64,000 nucleotides of DNA from Mariniblastus fucicola. Its GTDB lineage: Bacteria; Planctomycetota; Planctomycetia; Pirellulales; Pirellulaceae. The notes under the pieces are model-generated. The model had not been told where the DNA came from and made no database searches. It saw only the letters and a list, made by a program, of their open reading frames with translations. Numbering within the stretch: position 1 is the stretch's first letter; every line of letters starts with the position of its first letter. Shown here in pieces: positions 1-10,109 of the stretch. The stretch lies in assembly GCF_008087665.1 (NCBI RefSeq), contig NZ_CP042912.1, positions 5,456,001 to 5,520,000 of the forward strand. Reading direction: 5' to 3'. Both the position numbers and the translations under genes were made by a program.

Positions 1-860
1 CCCACACGTTGCGATGCCGCTGATGCGTTGCGGCATAAAGGATGTCCGGGTTCTTCGGATCCATCACGACATCAGTCACACCCGTGTATTCGCCTTTCGA
101 CAGAACCAAATCCCAGCTGTCGCCGCCGTCTTCGGACCGATACAGCCCACGTTCTCCGCCGGGCGACCACAGCGGTCCTTGCGACGCAGCGAACACGACA
201 TTGGAATCGCGTGGATCGACAAGGATTTTGCTGATGTGCTCGGACTTTTCCAGCCCTTTTGACTTCCACGATTTACCCGAATCATGGCTAACGTAAACTC
301 CGTCACCAAATCCGATATGACGTCCGCCGTTGTTTTCTCCTGTGCCGACCCAAACGGTATTGCTTGAGTTTGGATCAACCGTCACGCAGCCGATCGAATA
401 CGATTTCTGTCCGTCGAAAATTGGCTTGAATGTTGTTCCTGCGTTGGTTGTTTTCCAAACGCCACCCGAGGCAACGGCAACGTACCACGTGTTCGGATTC
501 TTTTGGTCGATGGCGATGTCGCCGATACGCCCCGACATGAAAGCGGGTCCAACGCTGCGGAATTTAAGGGCTCCTGCGAGCATTCCTGTGTCGAGTGGCT
601 TTTCCTTTTTCGATTTGGCGTCTTTGTCGCCTTTTCCATTTTCTGCTTCGCCGTCTTTGTCCTCATCAGTTTTGTCGGACTTTTTGTCGTCGGCTTTGGC
701 TTTGGCTTTCTTCGGCTTCTTCTTTTGCTTGGTCTCTTTCGAGTCGTCTTGTTTTGTCTTGGCCGCAACAGGTTTTGATTTCTTGCTCTTTTTCTTTTCT
801 TCCTGAGCAACGAGTGGTGTCGCGAGGCAGAGAAGCAGAATCAGGATCAGACGAATCATG
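1..860 (-). CDS. VPS10/BNR-propeller exported protein, 3' part missing
   Basis: The visible 286 residues are the N-terminus of a larger protein that runs off the left edge of the window. The start ATG is at 858-860. A signal peptide (MIRLILILLLCLATPLVAQ) is followed by a highly charged Lys/Asp/Glu-rich low-complexity stretch of about 60 residues. A beta-propeller then begins with repeated Asp-box-like units such as GGVWKTTNAGTTF, GVYVSHDSGKSWK and GLYRSEDGGDSWD. These units are typical of sialidase/VPS10 (sortilin-like) photosystem-stability-factor-like propellers, which planctomycetes encode in large numbers as secreted proteins. The propeller fold is clear; substrate and function cannot be told. 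The charged linker between the signal peptide and the propeller is the only oddity. Confidence 0.8.
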
Positions 861-1145
861 GCGTTAGCTCAATCGGTGAAAATTCTAAGTTCAAACTATC
901 TATAGCCCGAGTTTGCGTCATGAGAGTTCTTTCGTCAAACAGAAAACACGTTGTGCGAATTGAATGACTGAATTAGCTGGCCGATCGGTCACAATTGCCG
1001 CAACCCAAACGGGGTGTCACGGTTCAGTTACGGATGGGCTGTTAGCGATTAAACAAAGGCTGGGTTAAAATGAACCTCGCTGGTGAAAATCATCTGACTT
1101 AGCTCAGCAAAATTACCGAACTCATTGCCCTCGTCAGGTTCTCGC

Positions 1146-4100
1146 ATGCTTCTGTCCCAGATTTTCAGTTTGGCATTTGCCGCCGCAACAACGCTCTTAC
1201 AAAGCGGCGGCGACACAACCATTCACACGTTCGAGCGGCAACAGCTTTCAGATATCTATTTCTCCGAAGGAGCCGACGCTGCCGACATCAATGGCGATGG
1301 CATTACGGACGTTGTTTACGGTCCCTACTGGTTTGCCGGTCCGGACTTCAAAACCCAACGCGAGATTTACAAACCCGTGCCGCAGAATCGCGACCAGTAC
1401 GCGGACAATTTTTTTAGCTGGCTCTACGATTTTAACGGCGACGGACGCAAAGATGTTTTCGTCGTCGGATTTCCAGGCACGCCTGCCTATGTCTACGAGA
1501 ATCCTGGCAAAGGAGGTTTCGGCGAGCACTGGCCCAAGCACGAAGTTTTCGATTGGGTTTCGAACGAGTCGCCTCAACTGATCAACATCGTCGGCGACGA
1601 AAGGCCGGAACTGGTTTGCACCCGCGACGGCTTTTTCGGTTTCGCGACGATCGATTGGGAGCAGCCTTTCGAAACCTGGGAGTTCCATCGAATCTCCGGC
1701 CGCATCACGGCAGGCAAATTCGGACACGGTTTGGGAATCGGAGACGTCAACGGCGACGGACGGATGGACTTGATCCATTCGAGGGGCTGGTTCGAGCAAC
1801 CGCTGACGCACGAACTGACATCAATGTGGATCGCGCACGATGTGAAGCTCAGCGAGGGCTACGGCGGCGCGGAAATGTACGCTTACGATGTCGACGGCGA
1901 CGGCGACAACGACATCATCACCAGCCACAACGCTCATGATTTTGGACTGGGTTGGTACGAGCAAATTCCTGGTGATAAAAAAGAAGAGCCGAATTTCAAG
2001 CACCACCTGATCATGGGCGAACATCCGTCGGAGAACAAATACGGCGTCGTCTTCAGCGAACCGCACTCGCTCGCGCTGGCGGACATGGACGGCGATGGCC
2101 TTAAAGATATCGTCACCGGAAAAACGTATTGGTCGCATCATCGCAAAAGCCCGATGTGGGACACGGGCGCTGTCGTCTACTGGTTCAAACTGACTCGCGG
2201 AGACGACGGGGTCGATTGGGTGCCGCATAGAATCGACGGAAAGGCGGGTATCGGGCGACAGGTCTCGATCGTCGACATCAACGATGACAAGCTTCCCGAC
2301 GTCGTGCTTGGAGGAATGGTCGGAGCTCACGTATTGACGCACCGGACCAGAGACGTCAGCACAGAAGAATATGCCAAGTCTCAACCGAAAATCTATGACG
2401 GTCCGAAACTCCCCCGGGTCGATGGCGCGAGAGCGCTTCGCGGGCCCGTGTCCAAAAAAGATCTCGACACCGGTTTGGCGGCCAACGCGATCGAAGGCGA
2501 AACTCTCATCGGCAAGGCAACCGCGGGACAGGTCAAACCGCAGGACATGGCAGGTTTCGGACCGGATTGGAGCCATCGTTCGCATCTTTGGTGGATCGGC
2601 GCCAAGCCCTCCGACAGGCTCGGACTCAGCTTGCCGGAGTTCACTGGCACGGTAGACATCGACGTTGTACTGACATGTGCTCGCGACTACGGCATCGTGC
2701 AATTGTCGCTCGACGACCAACCGCTCGGTCCACCGATCGATCTGTTCGATCCCAACGTGATTACCACTGGCGTGCTCTCCTTCGACAACGTCACTGTCAA
2801 AGGCAAAAACCACAAATTGAACGTGCAGATTCTGGGCGCGAACCCGAAAGCTGCAAAGGCATACATGTTCGCGATCGACTTTCTACGAATCAAAACAGCA
2901 GACGGAAAATTTGTCGCTGGAAAACAAGTCGACGTACCGAAAGTCATCAAGGCGAAAACCGTTGATGGCCGCGAATTGAATTTGGACTTCGAAACCGGCA
3001 CTTTGGCGGACTGGACGGCCGAAGGCAACGCCTGGAAAGGCCAACCAATCAAAGGCGACACCGTATCGCCGCGACGGTCCGACATGGCCAGCAACCATCA
3101 TGGCGATTTCTGGATCGGAGGTTTCGAAAAATCGGGGGACAAACCGAAAGGCATACTGACTTCGGAGCCATTTGTCGTCAGTCATCGATTCGCTTCATTC
3201 CTGACCAACGGCGGAGACAGTTCCGACACCCGTGTGGAACTGATCCGTAAAGCGACCGGCGAGGCGTTCTATACGATGACCGGAAACCAAAGCGAATCAA
3301 TGCGGCAAGTCATCGTTGATTTGCGACCCTATCTGGGGCAGGAGATCATGATTCGTCTTGTAGACAACCATGATGGCCACTGGGGACATTTGAACTTTGA
3401 CCACTTCCGTTTCCACGCGAAACAGCCCGGAAGCATCACGCCCCAAAGCGTTGGACTGACCAACGACGAGTATCCTCATGCCGGAATTTCGGCGGAGAAA
3501 GCCGCCGCGGCGATGAAGCTGCCGGAAGGTTTTTCCGTCACCGTGGGCGCAACCGAACCGCAAGTCCAACAGCCGATTGCGATGGCGATCGACGATCGAG
3601 GCCGCGTCTGGATTGCAGAGGCTTACGAATATCCGATCCGCGCAAAGGGCGACAAAGGGCGCGACCGAATTCTGATCTTCGAGGACACCGATGGAAACGG
3701 TTCGCTGGACAAACGCACTGTCTTTCACGAAGGCCTGAACCTTGTCAGCGGCCTGGAAGTTGGCTTCGGCGGCGTATGGGTCGGAGCGGCTCCTTACTTG
3801 ATGTTCATTCCCGATCGCAACGGCGACGATGTCCCCGATGCGGAGCCCGAAATTTTGCTCGACGGCTGGGGCTACGAAGATACTCACGAAACGCTAAACG
3901 CTTTCATTTGGGGTCCAGACGGCTGGCTTTATGGCTGCCACGGCGTGTTCACGCATTCGAAAGTCGGTAAGCCGGGAACTCCAGACGCCGATCGCGTGCC
4001 GCTGAATTGCTCGGTGTGGCGTTACCATCCGCTACAGCATGAATTTGAAATCTTCGCTCACGGAACCAGTAATCCCTGGGGTGTCGACTTCAACGATCAC

Positions 4101-6929
4101 GGCCAGGCATTCATCACGGCTTGCGTGATTCCACATCTGTATCACATCATCGACGGAGCCCGCTATCAACGTCAGGGCGGTCGTCATTTTAATTCACATA
4201 CTTATCGTGACATCACAACGATCGCGGACCACCTGCATTATCTCGGCGCGACGCCGCATAGCGGCAACAGCAAGTCGGATGCCGCCGGCGGAGGACATGC
4301 TCACGCGGGAGCCATGATTTACCTTGGCGGGAAATGGCCCAAAGAGTATCGCAACCAGATCTTCATGAACAATATCCATGGTCAGCGACTGAACGTTGAC
4401 GTGCTCACCCCAAACGGATCTGGCTACATCGGCAGCCACAGTCCGGACTTTCTGTTGACCGGCGACCAGGCGTCCCAGATTCTGAATTTACGTTACGGTC
4501 CCGATGGTGATGCCTGGATGATCGACTGGTACGACATGCAAGCCTGCCATCGCCGTGAGTCGGAACTGCACGATCGAACCAACGGCCGCATCTACAAAAT
4601 CCAGTACGGCGAATCGAATCCTTCCGAGTTGAAAAAGAAGTCGCTTGCGTCGCGAAGTGATCTGGAGCTGGCGAAGCTGGTCCTGCAAAACAACGACTGG
4701 TACGTCCGTCATTCACGCCGGAACCTGCAGGAACGTTCTGCGAAAAAGGCGATCGCAACGGATGCGATTTCGTTTCTTGCCGACACGCTCGCCAACAATG
4801 CCGACGACACTCGCCGGCTTCGCGCCGCATGGGCTTTGAGCGCGATCAGAAAACTTACCGCCGCAGACATCGAGAAAATGTTTGCGGACTCAAGCCCTTA
4901 CGTTCGCGGCTGGGCCGTTCAATTGGCAATGCAGCAGATGCCGAACTCAGGGGAAGCGTTCGTTTCGCGTTTCGTCGAACTGGCCAGATCCGATGATTCT
5001 CAAGTCGTCCGATTGTATTTGGCTTCCGCGGCGCAGAAATTACCGACAAACATGCGTTGGGAATTGCTAGAGGCACTTACCAGCCATCGAAGCGACGCGA
5101 ACGATCACAACTTACCGCTGATGTACTGGTATGCGGCTGAACCATTGGCTGACGAAGACACCGGTCGCGCGTTGGCGCTGGCGATGTCGGCTGGCGAGCA
5201 CATTCCGCTGTTGCGAGAGTTCATGCTGCGTCGCATCGGCAGTGGCGGCACGGAAACAGCCATGACGGCGCTGGTCGAAGGACTTGGAGACGCCGATTCA
5301 CCAAAGCTCCAGCTCGTATTCCTCAGCGCGATCCGCAAGGCTTTGACAGGTCAACGACAAGTCACTGCACCGAAAGGTTGGAGCAAAGTTTCCGACGAAT
5401 TGCTCAGCAGCAGTGACACCGAAGTGCAACTCCAAGCCACAGCTCTCGGCGTAACATTTGGCGATGAAGGAGCCTTTGCTGCGATGCGTTCGCAGATCAA
5501 AGATGCTTCCAGGGACTTGAAGGCGCGCCAGGTCGCACTGAGCTCTTTGCTTGACGCTGGCGATCCCGGACTGGTCTCAACTCTGATTTCGCTTCTCGAC
5601 AGCAATGCAGCTTTGCGAGCTGATGCGATCCGGGGATTGGCTCAGTACAACGACCCGAGAGTCGCCCCTTCGCTGCTGGCCGCGTATTCGAAACTGACTC
5701 CTGACCAGCGACGTTTGGCTCTGGGGACACTATGCTCACGAGCCACAACTGGGACGGCATTGCTGAAAGCGATCGAAGCCAAACAGATTGCCGGCACGGA
5801 CCTGACGGCTGATCTGGTTCGCCAGTTGCAGTTTCTGAAAAACGAAAACGTCAACGCGTTGCTTGGAACAGTCTGGGGCACGGCACGCGAATCGGCGGGC
5901 GATAAACTGAAACAGATCGAAGACCTGAAATCGCTTGTCGCGGCCACCAATCATCCGCCCGCGGATCTGCAACTGGGCCGATCCATCTATGCGAAAACCT
6001 GCATGAAGTGCCACGTACTTTACGGCGTCGGTTACAAAGTCGGCCCGGATTTAACGGGTTCGAATCGTTCGAATATCGACTATCTGTTGAGCAACATCGT
6101 TGATCCGAGTTCGGTGATGGCGAAAGAGTACCAGCCAACGATTCTGGCAACCGACGATGGTCGTGTGCTCAACGGGCTGGTCAAAGCCGAAGACGAAAAC
6201 AGCATCACGCTTCGCACGGCAGACAGTGAAGTCGTGGTTCCGAAAGATGAAATTGAGGAACGCGGCACCAGCGAGCTTTCGATGATGCCAGCCGACCAAC
6301 TGGTTCAGTTCAGCCCGCATCAGATTCGTTCCCTGATCGCCTACCTGCAAGGCAAACAGCAGACGGCGATTCTGGCTAGCGAAGAAAATGCTTCCACGCT
6401 ATTCAACGGCCAGAACCTGACTGGTTGGAGCGGCACCGAGGGACTGTGGTCCGTGGAAGACGGCGAGTTGGTCGGACGCACCGAAGGACTCAATCGTAAC
6501 GAATGGCTGGTCAGCGATTTATCGGTTGAGAACTTCCGGCTGTCCCTGGAAGTCAAGCTGGTTAACGACGAGGGCAACAGCGGCATCCAGTTTCGCAGCA
6601 AGGCTCACGACGGCGAAGTCAGCGGCTACCAGGCAGACATCGGCAAAGGTTGGTGGGGCAAGCTCTACGAAGAACATGGCCGGGCTTTGCTGTGGGACAA
6701 ATCCGGCGAGGCTCATGTTAAACCGGGCCAGTGGAATCGCTATGAGATCGTTGCCGACGGCCACCACATCCTCACGAAGATCAACGGCCAGGAATGCGTG
6801 AACCTGAAAGACCCCGACGGTGCCAACCGTGGCATCATCGCATTGCAACTTCACAGTGGCGGCAAAACCGAGGTCCGATTCAGGAACTTCAAGCTGGAAG
6901 TTTTGCCGACAAGTGAAAACGAAGAATAG
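1146..6929 (+). CDS. Giant secreted FG-GAP / PVC-type dehydrogenase / HEAT / cytochrome c / DUF1080 protein
   Basis: A 1927-residue exported multidomain protein. I chose ATG 1146 over the in-frame TTG at 1125 because it begins a clean signal peptide (MLLSQIFSLAFAAATTLLQS). In order it has: FG-GAP/VCBS repeats to about residue 430 (calcium-type loops such as DINGDGITD, DFNGDGRKD and DVNGDGRMD); two beta-sandwich-like regions (about 450-770); a PVC-type membrane-bound dehydrogenase propeller (about 785-1160, starting at LPEGFSVTVGATEPQVQQP); HEAT-like helical repeats (about 1170-1580); a Planctomycete/Verrucomicrobium-type haem-binding domain with CMKCH near residue 1619; and a C-terminal DUF1080 (3-keto-disaccharide hydrolase/concanavalin-like) domain from about residue 1748. 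Such proteins are thought to oxidise sugars or alcohols and pass electrons to the attached c-type haem. Substrate unknown. Confidence 0.85.
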   Translation: MLLSQIFSLAFAAATTLLQSGGDTTIHTFERQQLSDIYFSEGADAADINGDGITDVVYGPYWFAGPDFKTQREIYKPVPQNRDQYADNFFSWLYDFNGDGRKDVFVVGFPGTPAYVYENPGKGGFGEHWPKHEVFDWVSNESPQLINIVGDERPELVCTRDGFFGFATIDWEQPFETWEFHRISGRITAGKFGHGLGIGDVNGDGRMDLIHSRGWFEQPLTHELTSMWIAHDVKLSEGYGGAEMYAYDVDGDGDNDIITSHNAHDFGLGWYEQIPGDKKEEPNFKHHLIMGEHPSENKYGVVFSEPHSLALADMDGDGLKDIVTGKTYWSHHRKSPMWDTGAVVYWFKLTRGDDGVDWVPHRIDGKAGIGRQVSIVDINDDKLPDVVLGGMVGAHVLTHRTRDVSTEEYAKSQPKIYDGPKLPRVDGARALRGPVSKKDLDTGLAANAIEGETLIGKATAGQVKPQDMAGFGPDWSHRSHLWWIGAKPSDRLGLSLPEFTGTVDIDVVLTCARDYGIVQLSLDDQPLGPPIDLFDPNVITTGVLSFDNVTVKGKNHKLNVQILGANPKAAKAYMFAIDFLRIKTADGKFVAGKQVDVPKVIKAKTVDGRELNLDFETGTLADWTAEGNAWKGQPIKGDTVSPRRSDMASNHHGDFWIGGFEKSGDKPKGILTSEPFVVSHRFASFLTNGGDSSDTRVELIRKATGEAFYTMTGNQSESMRQVIVDLRPYLGQEIMIRLVDNHDGHWGHLNFDHFRFHAKQPGSITPQSVGLTNDEYPHAGISAEKAAAAMKLPEGFSVTVGATEPQVQQPIAMAIDDRGRVWIAEAYEYPIRAKGDKGRDRILIFEDTDGNGSLDKRTVFHEGLNLVSGLEVGFGGVWVGAAPYLMFIPDRNGDDVPDAEPEILLDGWGYEDTHETLNAFIWGPDGWLYGCHGVFTHSKVGKPGTPDADRVPLNCSVWRYHPLQHEFEIFAHGTSNPWGVDFNDHGQAFITACVIPHLYHIIDGARYQRQGGRHFNSHTYRDITTIADHLHYLGATPHSGNSKSDAAGGGHAHAGAMIYLGGKWPKEYRNQIFMNNIHGQRLNVDVLTPNGSGYIGSHSPDFLLTGDQASQILNLRYGPDGDAWMIDWYDMQACHRRESELHDRTNGRIYKIQYGESNPSELKKKSLASRSDLELAKLVLQNNDWYVRHSRRNLQERSAKKAIATDAISFLADTLANNADDTRRLRAAWALSAIRKLTAADIEKMFADSSPYVRGWAVQLAMQQMPNSGEAFVSRFVELARSDDSQVVRLYLASAAQKLPTNMRWELLEALTSHRSDANDHNLPLMYWYAAEPLADEDTGRALALAMSAGEHIPLLREFMLRRIGSGGTETAMTALVEGLGDADSPKLQLVFLSAIRKALTGQRQVTAPKGWSKVSDELLSSSDTEVQLQATALGVTFGDEGAFAAMRSQIKDASRDLKARQVALSSLLDAGDPGLVSTLISLLDSNAALRADAIRGLAQYNDPRVAPSLLAAYSKLTPDQRRLALGTLCSRATTGTALLKAIEAKQIAGTDLTADLVRQLQFLKNENVNALLGTVWGTARESAGDKLKQIEDLKSLVAATNHPPADLQLGRSIYAKTCMKCHVLYGVGYKVGPDLTGSNRSNIDYLLSNIVDPSSVMAKEYQPTILATDDGRVLNGLVKAEDENSITLRTADSEVVVPKDEIEERGTSELSMMPADQLVQFSPHQIRSLIAYLQGKQQTAILASEENASTLFNGQNLTGWSGTEGLWSVEDGELVGRTEGLNRNEWLVSDLSVENFRLSLEVKLVNDEGNSGIQFRSKAHDGEVSGYQADIGKGWWGKLYEEHGRALLWDKSGEAHVKPGQWNRYEIVADGHHILTKINGQECVNLKDPDGANRGIIALQLHSGGKTEVRFRNFKLEVLPTSENEE

Positions 6930-6973
6930 GATTGCGGCTGGGCACAGGTGAACAGCTTTGTCCAATTACGGCA

Positions 6974-9931
6974 TTATCGAATCTTCAGTGTTCGATCCGT
7001 TTCTGCGCCGAATCCTTTGACAACGATAACGTCTTCCTCAAGTCGGATGTTCGCGAACGTGGTTTCTTCGTTTTCCACCATTCCCTTGAGCGTCAGATAG
7101 TGGATGCCATTTTTCTGCGCGTAGTTCCCGTTGTGGTTATGCCCGTTGATGTAGGCTTTCACGCACTGATGTGGCTCGATCAATGACATGACCTCCTCAG
7201 CATTCCAAAGGTCATGGCCTTCATCGACAGGCCAGACCGGGAAGTGGCAATACAGAATCACGTTTTCCTTCGCGGCGTCGGCGGCAACCAGTTGTTGCTC
7301 CAGCCACCGCATCTGCGATTCACCAATGGCTCCGTTCCAGTTCGGTTTTTGGTCCCAACCATTGGCTTTGATCGCAGCCTGCGATTGGGCGTACTCGGGC
7401 GTGTCCTTCGCCCAGCCGTGATGAGAGATATCGTTTCCGTCGAGCGCGATGAATCGCCAATTCTGGTAGCGAAAAAAGTAGTAACGCGAATCCAGCCCCA
7501 GAGTCGCGGCGACTTCCGCTTTCTTCTGGTCCGCCACATCGAAGTCATGATTGCCCAGAACATGATGCAACGGAATCTTCAGCTCACGCGTGATCGGATT
7601 GAGCCTGGCAAAGCTCTCGAACTTCGCATCGATGAAATCGCCAAGGTGCACCATGTAGCTCAGACCCTCGGTCTTATTGCAATGGTCAACGCAGGCTTGT
7701 AAGTGCTTTGGCCCGTTGCGATAGACGCGTTTTCCTCGCGTGGGCTGGTCGCAATACTGACAGTCCGCAGCGGCGCAAAACGTCAGCGACGGCAACTCTT
7801 TTGCGCTCACGGCGGTGTCGTCTGCGGCATTGACGGCTTTATCCATTCCGATGGCTTTGTCCGTTTCATCGATCGAACGGGGACCGGGAGGCAAGTGCTC
7901 AAGCAGGTAGCGAGTGATCAACATCCGCACGTGAACGACGGTTCCGACTCCTTCGCTCAAGCCATGGTCGCGGTTGGGGTAAACCATGTAGTCGAACTGC
8001 TTGCCAAGTTCGATCAGACGGTCCACGAGGCCTTCGATGATCTGAATGTGAGTATTCGTTTCTCCGGATCCGGTGACGATCAGCAGTTTTCCTTTCAGGC
8101 CTTCGGCAAAATTGAGTGGCGCTGATTTTTTGTAGCCATCGGGATTCGCCTCCCGGGTGTTCATGTAGATTTCCTGGAACCAGGCGTTGTACAAGTGCGG
8201 TTGCGGTTTCGGAACGACCGCGATTCCAACGTGATAGTCGTCGGGCTTTCGGAATAAAGCGTTGAGCGTGTTTGAACCGCCGCCGCTCCAACCCCAAATG
8301 CCGACCCGGGAAAGATCCACGTACGGTCGTGTGCGAGCCAGTTCCTTCAGTGCCGCCGCCTGATCCTCTGTCGACAATGGCCCGAGACTTCCAGCAATCG
8401 AGCGACGCCAGGCGGCTCCTTTGGGTGCCGGCGTGCCGCGGTTATCGATCGAAACCACGATGTAGCCAAGGTCAGCAATCACACGGTGAAAGTGATTTTG
8501 TGCGGCTCCCCACTGGTTCAGCACTGTTTGCAAGTGAGGTTCGCCGTAGACGTAAACGAAGACAGGATACTTTTTCGTTTCGTCGAAATCCGTTGGCTTG
8601 ATCATCCACGCGTCCGCAACCACGCCGTCGTCAATTGGCAGCTGAATGAACTCTGCAGGACGTGAGAAAACGGTCTTCGCTCGCTCCCGAAGTTCTCGGT
8701 TGTCTTCCAGGTTTTTGACAACGCGGTGGCCGGCCAGTTCAACCAACTCCGTTACCGGAGGTGTGTCGAGCGTCGAGAAAGTATGAAACGCCCACTTGGC
8801 ATCGGGAGAAAAATCATAGGCGTGCGTCCCAGGCTGGTCTTTCGGTGTAACGCGTTGTAATCCCCCCGATCGATCCAGCGGCACGCGATGCAGATATCGC
8901 TCGGTCGCGTTTTCAGGAGAAGCGTAAAAGTAGTACCAACCGCCGTCTTCGTCGACGACTGCTTTTTCGATAATGTCGTAATCGCCAGGCGTTAGCAGCT
9001 GGGAAGTTTCGCCATCGCGAGAGTACCGCCACGCGTGACGCCAGCCGTCTTTTTCGCTGATCACGATGAAGGTTTGTCCATCCTCAATCCACGTCAGCCC
9101 CGAATTCCTCGCCTGGCTGGCCACAACCCACGCTGGATCGGTTTCGTGAAAGATCCGCTTCAGTTCTCCATCGGTTGAAGCCAGAAAGAATTCACGTTTG
9201 TCGCGAAATCGGCTGAGCCGTTCGACAAGCAATTCGTTTGAATTCGGAGCCCACTCGACGGTCCCCAGGTAGAATCCTTCCTCAGGCGAATCGAGCGGTA
9301 ACCAACGTTGATTCTGGCCATTGACGTCAACAATTCCGACTCGCAATGTCGTAATTTTTTCACCGACGCGTGCGAACTGTTGCTCGCGGACTCCCGGATA
9401 AGACGGGTCGTCCGGGACAAGCATCGATCGCTTTCGAACCTTGCTGTTGTCGGCTTCGGTGAAAGCAATGAACTTTCCATCCGGGCTCCACTTTGGGTTT
9501 CGAAACGACACGGCGCGATCGGTATCCTTTTCGAGCAACAATGTACTTTCGCCGCTGCCCAGATCTTCAACCGAAAGGCCATCGCCTCGAACCTCCAGTT
9601 TGAGTTTTCCATCCGGAGAAACCAATCTTCCGCGTGACGGTTTTCCGCGACCTAACGGCTTCGCTTCAGTCTCTTCCCCGGTGCGAACGTCGTAGTGAAC
9701 AGTTACCCGCTCGCCCGTTTCAGAATCTCTTTGCCGAACCGAGTACCCCTTACTGTCGGGCCACCAGTTTGCAGAAAATCCCTTAGCCCGAAACTCACCC
9801 GTTTCATAGACCGCCTTGAGCCGCGCCTCCGTCGTGCCGTTTGTCCACGACGTTGGCATCTGTTGTGCGTGGGAACTGCTGACCGCGAACTGGCTTGTCA
9901 GAAGCAGGAATACAAAAAGAAACGTTCGCAT
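6974..9931 (-). CDS. S9 (dipeptidyl-peptidase IV-like) peptidase fused to a metallophosphoesterase
   Basis: A 985-residue exported fusion. ATG 9931 gives a good signal peptide (MRTFLFVFLLLTSQFAVSSSHA); a TTG lies three codons upstream. Residues about 25-470 form the DPP-IV beta-propeller. About 480-695 is the alpha/beta-hydrolase domain, with the nucleophile in GWSGGGSN (about residue 548) and the catalytic His in NRDHGLSEG. After a short linker, residues about 715-985 form a calcineurin-like phosphoesterase with HLGDFID, GNHDF, YCHFP and GHNHNG metal-ligand motifs. The reading frame is continuous, so this is a true fusion rather than two genes. The likely role is periplasmic or surface dipeptide release together with phosphoester hydrolysis. 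The pairing of activities is unusual and the phosphoesterase substrate is unknown. Confidence 0.88.
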   Translation of the reverse strand: MRTFLFVFLLLTSQFAVSSSHAQQMPTSWTNGTTEARLKAVYETGEFRAKGFSANWWPDSKGYSVRQRDSETGERVTVHYDVRTGEETEAKPLGRGKPSRGRLVSPDGKLKLEVRGDGLSVEDLGSGESTLLLEKDTDRAVSFRNPKWSPDGKFIAFTEADNSKVRKRSMLVPDDPSYPGVREQQFARVGEKITTLRVGIVDVNGQNQRWLPLDSPEEGFYLGTVEWAPNSNELLVERLSRFRDKREFFLASTDGELKRIFHETDPAWVVASQARNSGLTWIEDGQTFIVISEKDGWRHAWRYSRDGETSQLLTPGDYDIIEKAVVDEDGGWYYFYASPENATERYLHRVPLDRSGGLQRVTPKDQPGTHAYDFSPDAKWAFHTFSTLDTPPVTELVELAGHRVVKNLEDNRELRERAKTVFSRPAEFIQLPIDDGVVADAWMIKPTDFDETKKYPVFVYVYGEPHLQTVLNQWGAAQNHFHRVIADLGYIVVSIDNRGTPAPKGAAWRRSIAGSLGPLSTEDQAAALKELARTRPYVDLSRVGIWGWSGGGSNTLNALFRKPDDYHVGIAVVPKPQPHLYNAWFQEIYMNTREANPDGYKKSAPLNFAEGLKGKLLIVTGSGETNTHIQIIEGLVDRLIELGKQFDYMVYPNRDHGLSEGVGTVVHVRMLITRYLLEHLPPGPRSIDETDKAIGMDKAVNAADDTAVSAKELPSLTFCAAADCQYCDQPTRGKRVYRNGPKHLQACVDHCNKTEGLSYMVHLGDFIDAKFESFARLNPITRELKIPLHHVLGNHDFDVADQKKAEVAATLGLDSRYYFFRYQNWRFIALDGNDISHHGWAKDTPEYAQSQAAIKANGWDQKPNWNGAIGESQMRWLEQQLVAADAAKENVILYCHFPVWPVDEGHDLWNAEEVMSLIEPHQCVKAYINGHNHNGNYAQKNGIHYLTLKGMVENEETTFANIRLEEDVIVVKGFGAETDRTLKIR

Positions 9932-10109
9932 AAAGTTCAAGCTCCGGGAGTCTGTTCAGGATCATGTTCATCGCACACGTCTTCTAACCAGCGAAGCGTG
10001 AATCAGTTCTCGACTTTTATGACCCAAGCCTCGCTTCCGACAGAAAACATCGGTCACCCCAAAGCCGCATCGTGCGAACAGAGCCCAGATTCAATGGGAT
10101 TTGGCCAAG

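Noticed and set aside
1821-2813. 330-codon open frame on the minus strand within the giant dehydrogenase gene
   Set aside because: It lies wholly inside a well-supported gene and has no domain, ribosome site or codon bias of its own.
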